Shown in pieces: positions 56,710 through 64,000 of a stretch of DNA of 64,000 nt. Origin of the DNA: a virus. The notes beneath the pieces were generated by a model that saw only the letters and a list, made by a program, of their open reading frames with translations, was not told where the DNA came from and searched no databases. Position numbers and translations under genes: made by a program. The number at the start of each line of letters is the position of its first letter. Within the stretch, counting starts at the first letter, position 1. The stretch is from positions 62,001 to 126,000 of IMG/VR virus record IMGVR_UViG_3300023174_000044; one strand, given 5' to 3'.

Positions 56710-57153
56710 TTAAATTTTAATTGACAAACTAGGGCGAGAAATTTCATATTTGATCAAAGCGCCGTTCTCACCATCTTCGGCCACTTCAATCCAGACCGCA
56801 CGGTCAGGATACCTTTCGGCAATCTGTGTGTACAAGTCATCACTGATCATTTCACAACTTTTAAAGTTGAGTTCTAGCGTTCCGCCAGCATACAGTTTCT
56901 CCAACCAGCGTTTGAACTGGATGAATTCAATATCGCGATCATTATGAAAAACATCGATCCAAACTCGGAAATGGAATATGTGTCGATGAGGTACCCCAAG
57001 AAAAGACACATCATATTCATCACCGGTCGCCAGTGTTGGATCACTAGCGGCAGCAGGGTACTTGTGGATTCCTTCTTTGCGAAATGTGATCCAGATTTTT
57101 CGTTCTGCATGTTGTTTGATTCTTTCCACTTGTTCTCTTTGCTCTTGGTTCAT
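56710..57153 (-). CDS. T-fold (PTPS/QueD-like) candidate protein
   Basis: 147 aa. HRHIFHFRVWIDV followed by RDIEFIQFKRWLEKLY and SCEMISDDLYTQI resembles the T-fold order of QueD and pterin synthases (HxH, strand, IDFxxLKxxV, PTSENLA), and AVWIEVAEDGENGALIKYE the last strand. It could be a second QueD-type enzyme whose HRH supplies zinc ligands that the 48.5-kb copy lacks, or just a fold relative. It overlaps the next gene by 4 bases. Confidence 0.45.
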   Translation of the reverse strand: MNQEQREQVERIKQHAERKIWITFRKEGIHKYPAAASDPTLATGDEYDVSFLGVPHRHIFHFRVWIDVFHNDRDIEFIQFKRWLEKLYAGGTLELNFKSCEMISDDLYTQIAERYPDRAVWIEVAEDGENGALIKYEISRPSLSIKI

Positions 57154-57434
57154 AGTTTAAGACTTTCAGTAGTTATAATTTTACCTAGTGATTCAGAAAA
57201 ATTCTCATCACTGTTGATAATATAAGTTGTGTGGGTTGTTCTATCAGTTCTTTGATCATAATGCCTAAAAATTACAATTTTGCCGCCAATAGCAGATTTA
57301 ACTTGAATATTTAGGCCGCCATCTGGGTAATCATCAGACACAATTAGTTGACTGTGTTTGCTACTAGTTACTGCCTCGTTGTATTGATTGGCACTATCAA
57401 GTTTGTTAAAAAGATATTTCCAAAACCATTTCAT
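57150..57434 (-). CDS. Hypothetical protein
   Basis: 94 aa, beta-rich by pattern (SQLIVSDDYPDGGLNIQVKS, GKIVIFRHYD). Overlaps both neighbours by 4 bases, so expression is coupled. No family recognised. Confidence 0.6.
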   Translation of the reverse strand: MKWFWKYLFNKLDSANQYNEAVTSSKHSQLIVSDDYPDGGLNIQVKSAIGGKIVIFRHYDQRTDRTTHTTYIINSDENFSESLGKIITTESLKL

Positions 57435-57628
57435 ATACTGTCCTTACTATTGTATAGATTTTTATCAATGATGTCAACTAGAACTGGGCCTAAATTATTA
57501 ATTTTATCAAGATTCTCTGGAAACCAACTGTCTGCTAGATCAGGATCAAAAAAATACTCAATTAACTCTCCGTTGAGAGATTGGATATGATATATTTGAT
57601 TCATTTCAAGTTGGAAACGGCCAAGCAT
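57431..57628 (-). CDS. Small hypothetical protein
   Basis: 65 aa with FQLEMNQIYHIQSLNGELIE and an acidic middle. It overlaps the 161-aa gene by 23 bases and the 94-aa gene by 4. No motif. Confidence 0.5.
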   Translation of the reverse strand: MLGRFQLEMNQIYHIQSLNGELIEYFFDPDLADSWFPENLDKINNLGPVLVDIIDKNLYNSKDSI

Positions 57629-58091
57629 TGCTGGGCTCAGGTTTTGGTTTTAATTTAACATTTTCTTCAATGACCTTTCCAGTTAGTTCGTCGCATAAAC
57701 TAACTTGGTATGGTGCAATAACATGTACCGCGGCATCTTCTTCTTGCCAATCATGTTCACCGTCATACAACCAGGCTGAGCCACCTTTGTGATATGCTTC
57801 ATGGATAGCTTCACGTTCTTCCTGATCTAGGTCGTCGCTAAATTCAAATTCAATGCTAATGCTGTCATCAAACTCACAACCCCAACCTGCGTCAGATTTA
57901 CAATAGGCAACAGGCATACCTTCATAGGGCAAGTTAACATCCATACCTGCTTCAATAAAACCTTGTCCCCAGCGATAGGTTTCATCTATGTTAAACCAAC
58001 TGATGGAACCATCCGCATTTTCTCGGAACATTTCTACATGGTAGACAATGCTTTTCTTTTCCAGTGGCTTGATCAAGTAGACTCTAGACAT
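57606..58091 (-). CDS. Acidic hypothetical protein
   Basis: 161 aa, strongly acidic and Trp-rich (DETYRWGQGFIEAGMDVN, CEFDDSISIEFEFSDDLDQE). It might be a DNA mimic or a structural small protein. Lies 3 bases after the BI-1-like gene. No family recognised. Confidence 0.55.
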   Translation of the reverse strand: MSRVYLIKPLEKKSIVYHVEMFRENADGSISWFNIDETYRWGQGFIEAGMDVNLPYEGMPVAYCKSDAGWGCEFDDSISIEFEFSDDLDQEEREAIHEAYHKGGSAWLYDGEHDWQEEDAAVHVIAPYQVSLCDELTGKVIEENVKLKPKPEPSNAWPFPT

Positions 58092-58093
58092 AA

Positions 58094-58786
58094 TTATTTC
58101 CTATCGCCAAACAGTTGTAACAAGTTTAAGAACAAGTTGATAAAGTCCATGTACAATGTTAGCGCACCGCCGACTTCGGCTGCCGGGCTAGTGTCTACAC
58201 TGAGCTCTTCGCGAATCTTTTGTGTGTCATAGGCAGTTAGTCCCAGGAAGATAATGATAGCCAGTGCGGAGATCACCATCTGCATCACGGTGCTGCCAAT
58301 AAAGATATTAACGATACTGGCAATGCAGATGGCGATCAACCCCACAATCATAAACTTACCCATGCTATCTAAACTACGTTTGGTAAAATAGCCATAGCCA
58401 CTCATGACACTAAACAATATAGCCGCGCCCATAAAGGCACTAACAATACTGCCCATGGTAAACACAGCGAAGATTGTAGCAAAACTCAATCCCATGAGTG
58501 CCGCAAAGCCATGTAAGCATAACTGTGCTACACTCTTGCTAGGGTTATTAGCTAATACCATACTAACGCCAAAGATTGCCGCCAATGGTGCAAAAATAAC
58601 AATCCACTTTAGCATGCCGGTAAAAAAGAATGCCAGCAACTCTGGACTAGTGCCTACAAAGTAACTAACAATCATTGATACAATGACTGCAAGGCTCATG
58701 TGTCCATACACACGACCCATAGCAGAGTTAATTTCATCTGCTGAACGGTAAGGCAAGTTGTTGCCTGTATAAGTTGTTCCAAACAT
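58094..58786 (-). CDS. Bax inhibitor-1/YccA family membrane protein
   Basis: 230 aa with seven membrane spans. The order fits BI-1: N-terminal arginine/glycine region, SLAVIVSMIVSYFVG, GVSMVLANNPSKSVAQ, MSGYGYFTKRSLDSMGKFMI, and the end FLGLTAYDTQKIREEL with the conserved D-Q-K. Bacterial YccA/BI-1 proteins modulate membrane proteases such as FtsH and ion leak. FtsH controls lambda lysogeny, so a phage copy could protect its proteins or control lysis timing. It lies with PsiE and peroxiredoxin genes. Confidence 0.85.
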   Translation of the reverse strand: MFGTTYTGNNLPYRSADEINSAMGRVYGHMSLAVIVSMIVSYFVGTSPELLAFFFTGMLKWIVIFAPLAAIFGVSMVLANNPSKSVAQLCLHGFAALMGLSFATIFAVFTMGSIVSAFMGAAILFSVMSGYGYFTKRSLDSMGKFMIVGLIAICIASIVNIFIGSTVMQMVISALAIIIFLGLTAYDTQKIREELSVDTSPAAEVGGALTLYMDFINLFLNLLQLFGDRK

Positions 58787-58787
58787 T

Positions 58788-59204
58788 TTATGCTACCTCA
58801 TCTTTCTTATCACTGGGAAACTTTGCACTAGTATATCGAATAACCAATACACTGACGGCAATAACAAATGTAGAACCAGCCACGGACAACATCTCAATAA
58901 TGTCAATGGGCTGGTGACTCATGATGTCTACCATGTGCCTGGTCAATGCAGTTATTGCTATGTAAAGTAAAAATCTAACAGGCATATGATTGGTTCTAAA
59001 ATAAATCCCAACCATAGCACCTATTTCCAAATAGATAAACATCAGCAATAGGTCACCGACTGTGGCATGGTGCTTTTGAAACATTTCAAAAAACGTCCAA
59101 CCGGCGGCCCATACCGTGGCGGCACCGATACCAAACAGAGCCAATCGGTGAAATATGTCCACCAACGTGTTTCCTATCCGATCTACTATTTCTGTTTTTA
59201 ACAT
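58788..59204 (-). CDS. PsiE-family membrane protein (phosphate-starvation type)
   Basis: 138 aa with four spans. TFFEMFQKHHATVGDLLLMF then IYLEIGAMVGIYFRTNHMPV matches the PsiE core (LExxxMVxxYxxxxxxP). PsiE is induced by phosphate starvation in bacteria; its function is not known. In a freshwater phage it may help in phosphate-poor cells. One base separates it from the BI-1-like gene. Confidence 0.85.
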   Translation of the reverse strand: MLKTEIVDRIGNTLVDIFHRLALFGIGAATVWAAGWTFFEMFQKHHATVGDLLLMFIYLEIGAMVGIYFRTNHMPVRFLLYIAITALTRHMVDIMSHQPIDIIEMLSVAGSTFVIAVSVLVIRYTSAKFPSDKKDEVA

Positions 59205-59226
59205 TTTGCCACCGAGTAGTTTTTCC

Positions 59227-59748
59227 TTACAGGTGCTTCATTACATTTTCAGGACTAGAAACACCATAAGGATCTGGATCACTTGCACTTGATTCTGGCT
59301 CTATAAACATGTGTTCTACTAGGCCGTTGTTAACAACTGCGGCATAGCGACGACTGCGTTTGCCAAAGCCAATAGCACTCATATCAACTGTCATGCCCAT
59401 GCCTTCTGTAAACGCACCTGCTCCGTCTGGAATAACCTGAACGTTCTTGATGTTTAGCGCACGAGCCCATTCGTTCATAACAAAGCCATCATTAACACTG
59501 ACGCAATAGATTGCATCGATGCCCTTGGCTTTGAAGTCATTATACTGTTCTTCGAAGCCGGGTAGTTGATATGTTGAGCAAGTGGGTGTAAATGCACCCG
59601 GTAAGCTAAACACTACTACTCGCTTGTTGGCAAATAAATCATTGCTTGTTTTAAAAACAAAGTCCCCACCAATTGGGCAGCCGCCTCCCTCTGGTGCTTC
59701 ATCTCCTTCGCGAAATGCGAATGTTACGTTAGGTATATTGTGTGTCAT
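59227..59748 (-). CDS. Peroxiredoxin (Prx5-like)
   Basis: 173 aa. FSLPGAFTPTCSTYQLPGFE has the peroxidatic TxxC (TPTC). IDAIYCVSVNDGFVMNEWAR and AVVNNGLVEHMFIEP fit the Prx5 subgroup (thiol-dependent reduction of H2O2 and alkyl peroxides). It would protect the infected cell against oxidative stress. The ORF overlaps nothing and has a start preceded by AAGGAAA. Confidence 0.92.
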   Translation of the reverse strand: MTHNIPNVTFAFREGDEAPEGGGCPIGGDFVFKTSNDLFANKRVVVFSLPGAFTPTCSTYQLPGFEEQYNDFKAKGIDAIYCVSVNDGFVMNEWARALNIKNVQVIPDGAGAFTEGMGMTVDMSAIGFGKRSRRYAAVVNNGLVEHMFIEPESSASDPDPYGVSSPENVMKHL

Positions 59749-59759
59749 AATAATTTTCC

Positions 59760-59951
59760 TTAGTTATCTAACTCCATTGAAATCCACTCTTTGATTACTG
59801 CAATCATTTCTTCTTCTGTTGCACACATAATCTTAGAATTCTTCCAATCTTCTTTTTTGTCACGACCGCCTACTTCGACCATAAAGCCGTTGTCGTAACG
59901 GTTAAGGGTAATGCTTTCATTTACTTTTGCAAGTTTAGTTAGTTTTGCCAT
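59760..59951 (-). CDS. Small hypothetical protein
   Basis: 63 aa, alpha/beta (LTKLAKVNESITLNRYDNGF, EEEMIAVIKEWISMEL). Looks like a tiny two-strand, one-helix protein common in phages. No function. Confidence 0.6.
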   Translation of the reverse strand: MAKLTKLAKVNESITLNRYDNGFMVEVGGRDKKEDWKNSKIMCATEEEMIAVIKEWISMELDN

Positions 59952-59961
59952 TTTTAATTCC

Positions 59962-60504
59962 TTATTTAAAAGTTAAATCATTTTTGTACTGAGTCCAATC
60001 AGTAAATGTTTCACGCCTTGTTAACTCGTGCAGACTATGACACCAGACTCCTGGATTAGTGGCGGCAAAGTCTTTGTCATCTAATTTAATTGTAGCATTG
60101 TATCCCAGTTGTTGGATATAAGGTAATTTAACACTGATCATTGGAATAAACAAATTGTGTTCAACTAACCCACCTTCTAAAAGTCCTTCAACATTTTGTT
60201 GTGTAATGTCAAGCGTACACCAGTATCCTAGGTCTAAAAAGTATTGAACTAGTTTTTCCCAAGGATTCCAGAAAATAGCATCATTGGTTCCGATATGAAT
60301 CGGAAAACTCATATTGGCACCAAAATAAATGTGCTTTATATGTTTGTCTAAATCCGGTTGGCTGTTTTGCACGTCTAGGATTTCCTTGATAGCACCAGGA
60401 GACTGTAATCCTACTACAAAAAGAGTATTTGTTCCGTAAGCAGGAGTGTGCTCGACTTCTTTGCCAAAGAAGAACTTGGTATTATTGTGGCCTTCTCTAT
60501 TCAT
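59962..60504 (-). CDS. Conserved T4-like phage hypothetical protein
   Basis: 180 aa. KFFFGKEVEHTPAYGTNTLF, HIYFGANMSFPIHIGTND and the WCTLDIT region form a pattern I connect with conserved hypotheticals of cyanomyovirus-type phages. It is next to the DpdA-like gene (through the 68-aa gene), so a link to base modification is possible. Function unknown. Confidence 0.7.
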   Translation of the reverse strand: MNREGHNNTKFFFGKEVEHTPAYGTNTLFVVGLQSPGAIKEILDVQNSQPDLDKHIKHIYFGANMSFPIHIGTNDAIFWNPWEKLVQYFLDLGYWCTLDITQQNVEGLLEGGLVEHNLFIPMISVKLPYIQQLGYNATIKLDDKDFAATNPGVWCHSLHELTRRETFTDWTQYKNDLTFK

Positions 60505-60707
60505 TGTTCGTCATCCCAGGGGATCTCTTGCTCGTATTCGTATTGTTGTTTGCGTAATGCTGACAGTTGATCTAAAACTGTTAGTTTTTGCTTTTTAAGA
60601 TTTTGCATCAACTCGTCAGTATATACACCTGACTTTTCTAGTGTGTCGATCTTATCATGGAGTACACGGTGTGACTCCTCAAGCATGCGAATTTTTCCCT
60701 TGTACAT
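60501..60707 (-). CDS. Small coiled-coil protein
   Basis: 68 aa, heptad pattern over nearly its whole length (LEESHRVLHDKIDTLEKSGV, LMQNLKKQKLTVLDQLSALR). It overlaps the DpdA-like gene by 29 bases and the next gene by 4. Resembles DUF465-like short coiled coils. Confidence 0.65.
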   Translation of the reverse strand: MYKGKIRMLEESHRVLHDKIDTLEKSGVYTDELMQNLKKQKLTVLDQLSALRKQQYEYEQEIPWDDEQ

Positions 60708-62244
60708 TTAAATTCTCCAATTGATCTAAAAGTGATTCATCAAACTCTTCTGATGATGGTGTGCTTTCAACTTCAAATAAGTTATTAAATTGAGTATGTG
60801 CGTTAGTTGTTTTCTTACCAGTAAACCCTCTAGTACCAATGATCTGATCCCAAAACTTTGAATTTTGATTAATTAAATCAATGCTCTTTTGTCTATCTTT
60901 GAGGCTGAAGATTTTATCTACTAAGTCTCTAAATTTTACACGATCAAAGGTTTCTCGGACAAGCATTCCGGGCAATAAGCCTGTATCATATTGCCTATTT
61001 GCTTCCTGTACTGCTCGAATATGGTGCCAGACATTGTGCCCCATCATTAGAGCATAGCTAAAACTATCCCATGACGTACGACCTTCTTTACCAATCTTAT
61101 TTAGGTCGCCTGGCTTATAGATACAAACATCTTTGATAGCCATTCTTGAACTAATTGGACTGTCTTCAAACAAGCTATGTACTTTGTCCTGTATTACTGC
61201 ATCTCTAAAACTTCTTGTATCCGTAGCATACTTTTTATCATCAGCAGTTGGTTCCATTTGATAAGACCACTTGCCTCTATCTTCCACACGTAGATTGGTG
61301 TAGATTTGTCCATTGGCTGTGGCAAGGAAAGGACTGGCACAATCAAAGCTGATGGTAAACTTGGGATTGTGATAACGCCTAACTGCACGTTGAACATCTG
61401 TAAGCAAACAAGCCCACTCAAGCTTACTTGTGCCTAAAAAGTGCATCCAATCATGCAAGCCTTCTTCTAATAAGCCATCATGAATTAGTGTAATTAATCT
61501 TTTTAGAACCAAGTGAACATCGCACATATTTTGACCACCCATACCCCAGCCATTGAATGGTCGTTCGTATTTGGAAGGATTGCAGTAGTCTTTCATCAAA
61601 CCGTACCAGTGGTCGGCTTCTCCATGATTACCACCTTGCAGTACATTTAGAATCTTAACATCACCGTGTCTGTTTTTAATCCAGTATTCATTGTTGTATT
61701 TTGTAGCATTAACTGCATCGTCATAGCTGAAGATACCACAGGCAGCCGCGGCTTTTGGATCACGGAATGTCCAAGTTGGAATATCCATGGTCATTCCGTA
61801 TGTGCCTATGCCACATTGCCATTCTAATACTGCTCTGCGTTTTTTCTCTGCGGCTTTGTCTGTGGGATCAGCCCACTTGCCCGGCCACACACCCTTGGCA
61901 ATTTGAAACCCGCCTGAGTCCAGAACCATAATACTGTTTGGATCTCTGTTACGAACCATGTCTTCTTTTGGATCTATCTTGGTCAGGTCTAAGTTAGCAT
62001 GACCCGCTGAGTAAAGACTGTACTTGTATGGAAATAAACCTTTTTGGGGATTAAGCCAATTAAGAGATTCCATATCAGGAATTGCTTTAGGCATACGTGC
62101 TGGTTCAATATATTGTTCAGTGCGTTGCCTGCCCACATACGAAGCATAGAAACTACTAATAGCAGGCAAAAATACAGCATAGTCACTTTGCTGTGCTGTT
62201 AGATTGTCCTGCGTGACTGAGCTATTATTTTCTTTAAGATCCAT
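60679..62244 (-). CDS. dpdA: DpdA-like 7-deazaguanine DNA transglycosylase (TGT fold)
   Basis: 521 aa. SIMVLDSGGFQIAKGVWPGK contains the DSGGFQ motif of queuine tRNA-ribosyltransferases, where Asp acts as general acid/base. GMTMDIPTWTF and ILNVLQGGNHGEADHWYG follow. DWMHFLGTSKLEWACLL is the GxxxLG-type glycine region and TISFDCASPFLAT carries the second, nucleophile Asp. These parts with an enlarged chain fit DpdA proteins, which swap guanine in DNA for a 7-deazaguanine. A tRNA-acting TGT is less likely since the phage supplies FolE, QueD and QueE. Confidence 0.8.
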   Translation of the reverse strand: MDLKENNSSVTQDNLTAQQSDYAVFLPAISSFYASYVGRQRTEQYIEPARMPKAIPDMESLNWLNPQKGLFPYKYSLYSAGHANLDLTKIDPKEDMVRNRDPNSIMVLDSGGFQIAKGVWPGKWADPTDKAAEKKRRAVLEWQCGIGTYGMTMDIPTWTFRDPKAAAACGIFSYDDAVNATKYNNEYWIKNRHGDVKILNVLQGGNHGEADHWYGLMKDYCNPSKYERPFNGWGMGGQNMCDVHLVLKRLITLIHDGLLEEGLHDWMHFLGTSKLEWACLLTDVQRAVRRYHNPKFTISFDCASPFLATANGQIYTNLRVEDRGKWSYQMEPTADDKKYATDTRSFRDAVIQDKVHSLFEDSPISSRMAIKDVCIYKPGDLNKIGKEGRTSWDSFSYALMMGHNVWHHIRAVQEANRQYDTGLLPGMLVRETFDRVKFRDLVDKIFSLKDRQKSIDLINQNSKFWDQIIGTRGFTGKKTTNAHTQFNNLFEVESTPSSEEFDESLLDQLENLNVQGKNSHA

Positions 62245-62259
62245 CAGAATAACAATCTT

Positions 62260-62991
62260 TTATTTGCTATGTGCTGGAAGAATATAATTGTATTCTGCAA
62301 TGCCACTATTCACAGTAATCTGTGCGGCACCGTCATCACTGATTTTAAATGTCTTGTCGCCAATTAAATCTAGAATGCTAATTACCTGTGCCTTGGGCCA
62401 GGACCATGCACGTTTCAATTGACCATTAATTCCTGGATGAAACACAAACTCGCCTGCGTGTGTGCTATGGTCACCAAAATACAATTTTAGATCAGTACCT
62501 TCAGTACGTGCCTGAAACGAAGGCTCTTCTGCGTTGGCCTGACTTTGCATCTTTAAACGTTGAATTCCTGCATTGGTTGGTTCAAATTCAATGTGCCAGT
62601 TCACTCCCTTGAATTTGACAGTTTTAAGTTTTTCGGCAATAATTTCACTGGTCATGAAACGATAATCGTTTTTAAAATCATCTATTTTATTTTTAAAGTG
62701 CAGGCCCACTGGCACAGACTCGCCATTGCGGTCTTGTCGCTTGACAGTAATCTCTGCATTTTCTTTATACTCTTGTAAGTTTAATAGAATTTTAAGTTTG
62801 CTTAGATTAGGCATGCCAAATGTGCCAATAAAGTCAGGAACAGGATTTAAAAATTTTGCCTGGACTACAACTGAACGATCTTCGGCCATGCCGTCAATAA
62901 CAGTTTCAGTTTCTGTACCTGTAATTTTAATTAGATCGATACAGCCAAGATCGAATGTGTGTTGTACTAAGTCTAGTAAGTGGTCTTTCAT
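62260..62991 (-). CDS. Sliding clamp, DNA polymerase processivity factor (T4 gp45-like)
   Basis: 243 aa, close to T4 gp45 (228 aa). FIGTFGMPNLSKLKILLNLQ matches the first-domain strand-helix pattern, YRFMTSEIIAEKLKTVKFKG the linker to the second domain, and GEFVFHPGINGQLKRAWSWP the last part. A trimeric ring would hold the polymerase on DNA and, in T4, also switch on late transcription. It has its own promoter (63015-63043) and GGAG. Confidence 0.75.
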   Translation of the reverse strand: MKDHLLDLVQHTFDLGCIDLIKITGTETETVIDGMAEDRSVVVQAKFLNPVPDFIGTFGMPNLSKLKILLNLQEYKENAEITVKRQDRNGESVPVGLHFKNKIDDFKNDYRFMTSEIIAEKLKTVKFKGVNWHIEFEPTNAGIQRLKMQSQANAEEPSFQARTEGTDLKLYFGDHSTHAGEFVFHPGINGQLKRAWSWPKAQVISILDLIGDKTFKISDDGAAQITVNSGIAEYNYILPAHSK

Positions 62992-63014
62992 AGTTTCTCC
63001 AAAGTGTTAAAAGT

Positions 63015-63043
63015 ATTATACAAGGGTTATTGAGATTTTGCAA
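63015..63043 (-). promoter_or_regulatory. Sigma70-type promoter for the clamp gene
   Basis: Minus strand TTGCAA (63038-63043), 17-base spacer, TATAAT (63015-63020); the leader carries GGAG before ATG 62991. Confidence 0.75.
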
Positions 63044-63971
63044 CGATTTCGGCCAAACTTTGTCCACCTCTGATACTGGACAACGTACCCGGCTTACGCA
63101 ATTCTACCCAACAGCTAGCGGCATCTGCGTGAAATGTTTGTTTCACTTCATACCCAATTGAACGTGCAAGATTTAATACCATTGTGCCAGGTGTGTAGCA
63201 CATAAAGCTACGTTCGGCTAATTCGACTCCTGCGGCACGGTCGCAATCGTTAAATGTTATAGCAAATGTTCCACCGTTTTTGAGTTTTTTGTACACCTCG
63301 ATAAGGTAACATTTGATTACTTCAAATGGCTTAAAATTAAAAAAGTTATAGGCAAGGCAAAACCCAAATTGATTGTCTGGGATGTTATCTAGCATAGTGT
63401 GTTCTGATGATTCCTGAATCACATACGATCGTAAACGTCGCTGATATTGCCTACTAAATTTTAATATAGCAGGATCTAATAATTCATTAGAAACATCAAC
63501 AAGATACAACGGATCACATCCGACCAATTGCCTTACCCAATCTTCACGACCAGGTCGTATAATCAGACCTGCATGATGCCAGTCACCGTACAAGCCAATT
63601 CTTGCTTTGATAAAATCAAATGCTGATTGTTCTAGATCAGGACGACGATTTAAAATATATTCAGCTGAGTCATGCACCATTTCCTGGTCATAGAGTCTAT
63701 AACTTTCTTGAAAATACGCCGATTCTTGATTAGAAATTATTGATACAAGCTCATCTTTGATCTTTTCGATTGTGTCGTCAAATTTGGTAAAAGCTGAATT
63801 AATGTGTTCGTAGTCATCCTTTAATTCTTGAATTAGATCGTTAAACTGAATTCCATGGGTAGCCACTGTATGTAATACTGGCCCAAGCTTTTCGTGCGTC
63901 AATGGAATAGCATCAATTGGCGTTAAATCGTCTAGCAAATTTTTGTATGCCACAAGAGAACTTAGTTTCAT
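63027..63971 (-). CDS. SAM-dependent methyltransferase-like protein
   Basis: 314 aa. An N-terminal helical region of ~100 residues precedes a Rossmann-like domain: CDPLYLVDVSNELLDPAILK in the SAM-acidic-loop region, DNQFGFCLAYNFFNFKPFEV motif IV, and LKNGGTFAITFNDCDRAAGV motif V. Motif I is degenerate, so SAM binding is not certain. Similar proteins accompany replication genes in T4-like phages of aquatic bacteria. The whole gene lies inside the window; it starts 29 bases before the window edge. Confidence 0.65.
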   Translation of the reverse strand: MKLSSLVAYKNLLDDLTPIDAIPLTHEKLGPVLHTVATHGIQFNDLIQELKDDYEHINSAFTKFDDTIEKIKDELVSIISNQESAYFQESYRLYDQEMVHDSAEYILNRRPDLEQSAFDFIKARIGLYGDWHHAGLIIRPGREDWVRQLVGCDPLYLVDVSNELLDPAILKFSRQYQRRLRSYVIQESSEHTMLDNIPDNQFGFCLAYNFFNFKPFEVIKCYLIEVYKKLKNGGTFAITFNDCDRAAGVELAERSFMCYTPGTMVLNLARSIGYEVKQTFHADAASCWVELRKPGTLSSIRGGQSLAEIVAKSQ

Positions 63972-64000
63972 GAGAAGTCAAATAATGTTTGGAATGTGTT

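Overview
The window looks like part of the genome of a large, lytic, T4-like tailed phage. It has short overlapping genes, almost all on the minus strand, with very little intergenic space. It carries a T4-type sliding clamp, a 5'-3' exonuclease, nucleotide-metabolism enzymes, many small proteins that resemble T4-like phage hypotheticals, and 28 tRNAs plus a tmRNA. No rRNA, ribosomal-protein or housekeeping operons are seen. The likely host is a (probably freshwater) betaproteobacterium. This is inferred from a Bug/TctC periplasmic binding protein, a beta-proteobacterial-looking GroEL/GroES pair, an omega subunit of RNA polymerase, and a two-piece permuted tmRNA with the tag ANDEQFALAA.

Layout. 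0.2-4.6 kb: a sugar or small-molecule cassette (DegT aminotransferase, radical SAM, DegT aminotransferase, sugar epimerase), then a cation/proton antiporter. 6.4-9.5 kb: a twitch radical SAM protein, ThyX and three hypotheticals. 9.5-14.2 kb: a VWA metallopeptidase-like protein and a MoxR ATPase, with small genes each behind its own consensus sigma70 promoter. 14.4-18.6 kb: a PP-loop ATPase, the Bug binding protein, a DUF4214 surface protein, a small membrane protein and an outer-membrane beta-barrel. 18.7-24.3 kb: the permuted tmRNA, an HNH endonuclease next to it, an amidotransferase, dCMP deaminase, a phosphoesterase, rpoZ and a long stem-closed RNA element. 24.3-31.4 kb: 25 tRNAs interleaved with protein genes and with about 1.3 kb of strongly folded RNA that is not tRNA. 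31.6-33.7 kb: a plus-strand block. 33.7-41.7 kb: GroEL/GroES, three more tRNAs and many small genes. 41.7-63.9 kb: exonuclease, nucleotidyltransferase, a 7-deazaguanine pathway (QueE, QueD, FolE, DpdA-like transglycosylase), several radical SAM enzymes, methyltransferases, glycosyltransferases, a GalE-like epimerase, BI-1 and PsiE membrane proteins, peroxiredoxin and the sliding clamp.

How the parts fit. Translation is heavily supplied: tRNAs for all 20 amino acids including initiator fMet, a tmRNA and a possible ArfA-like protein for ribosome rescue, plus GroEL/GroES for folding. DNA precursors come from ThyX, dCMP deaminase and MazG-like hydrolases. The FolE-QueD-QueE-DpdA set implies 7-deazaguanine modification of phage DNA, and no canonical QueC is visible. 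Two sugar clusters and several glycosyltransferase-like genes suggest decoration of virions, DNA or the host surface.

The features most likely to be new are the folded RNAs scattered through the tRNA array (closing helices of 8-22 bp whose G-U pairs only work on the minus-strand RNA), the rod-like RNA behind rpoZ, and the permuted tmRNA with a partial repeat that brackets an HNH cassette. All functional calls come from reading motifs by eye; no database search was made.
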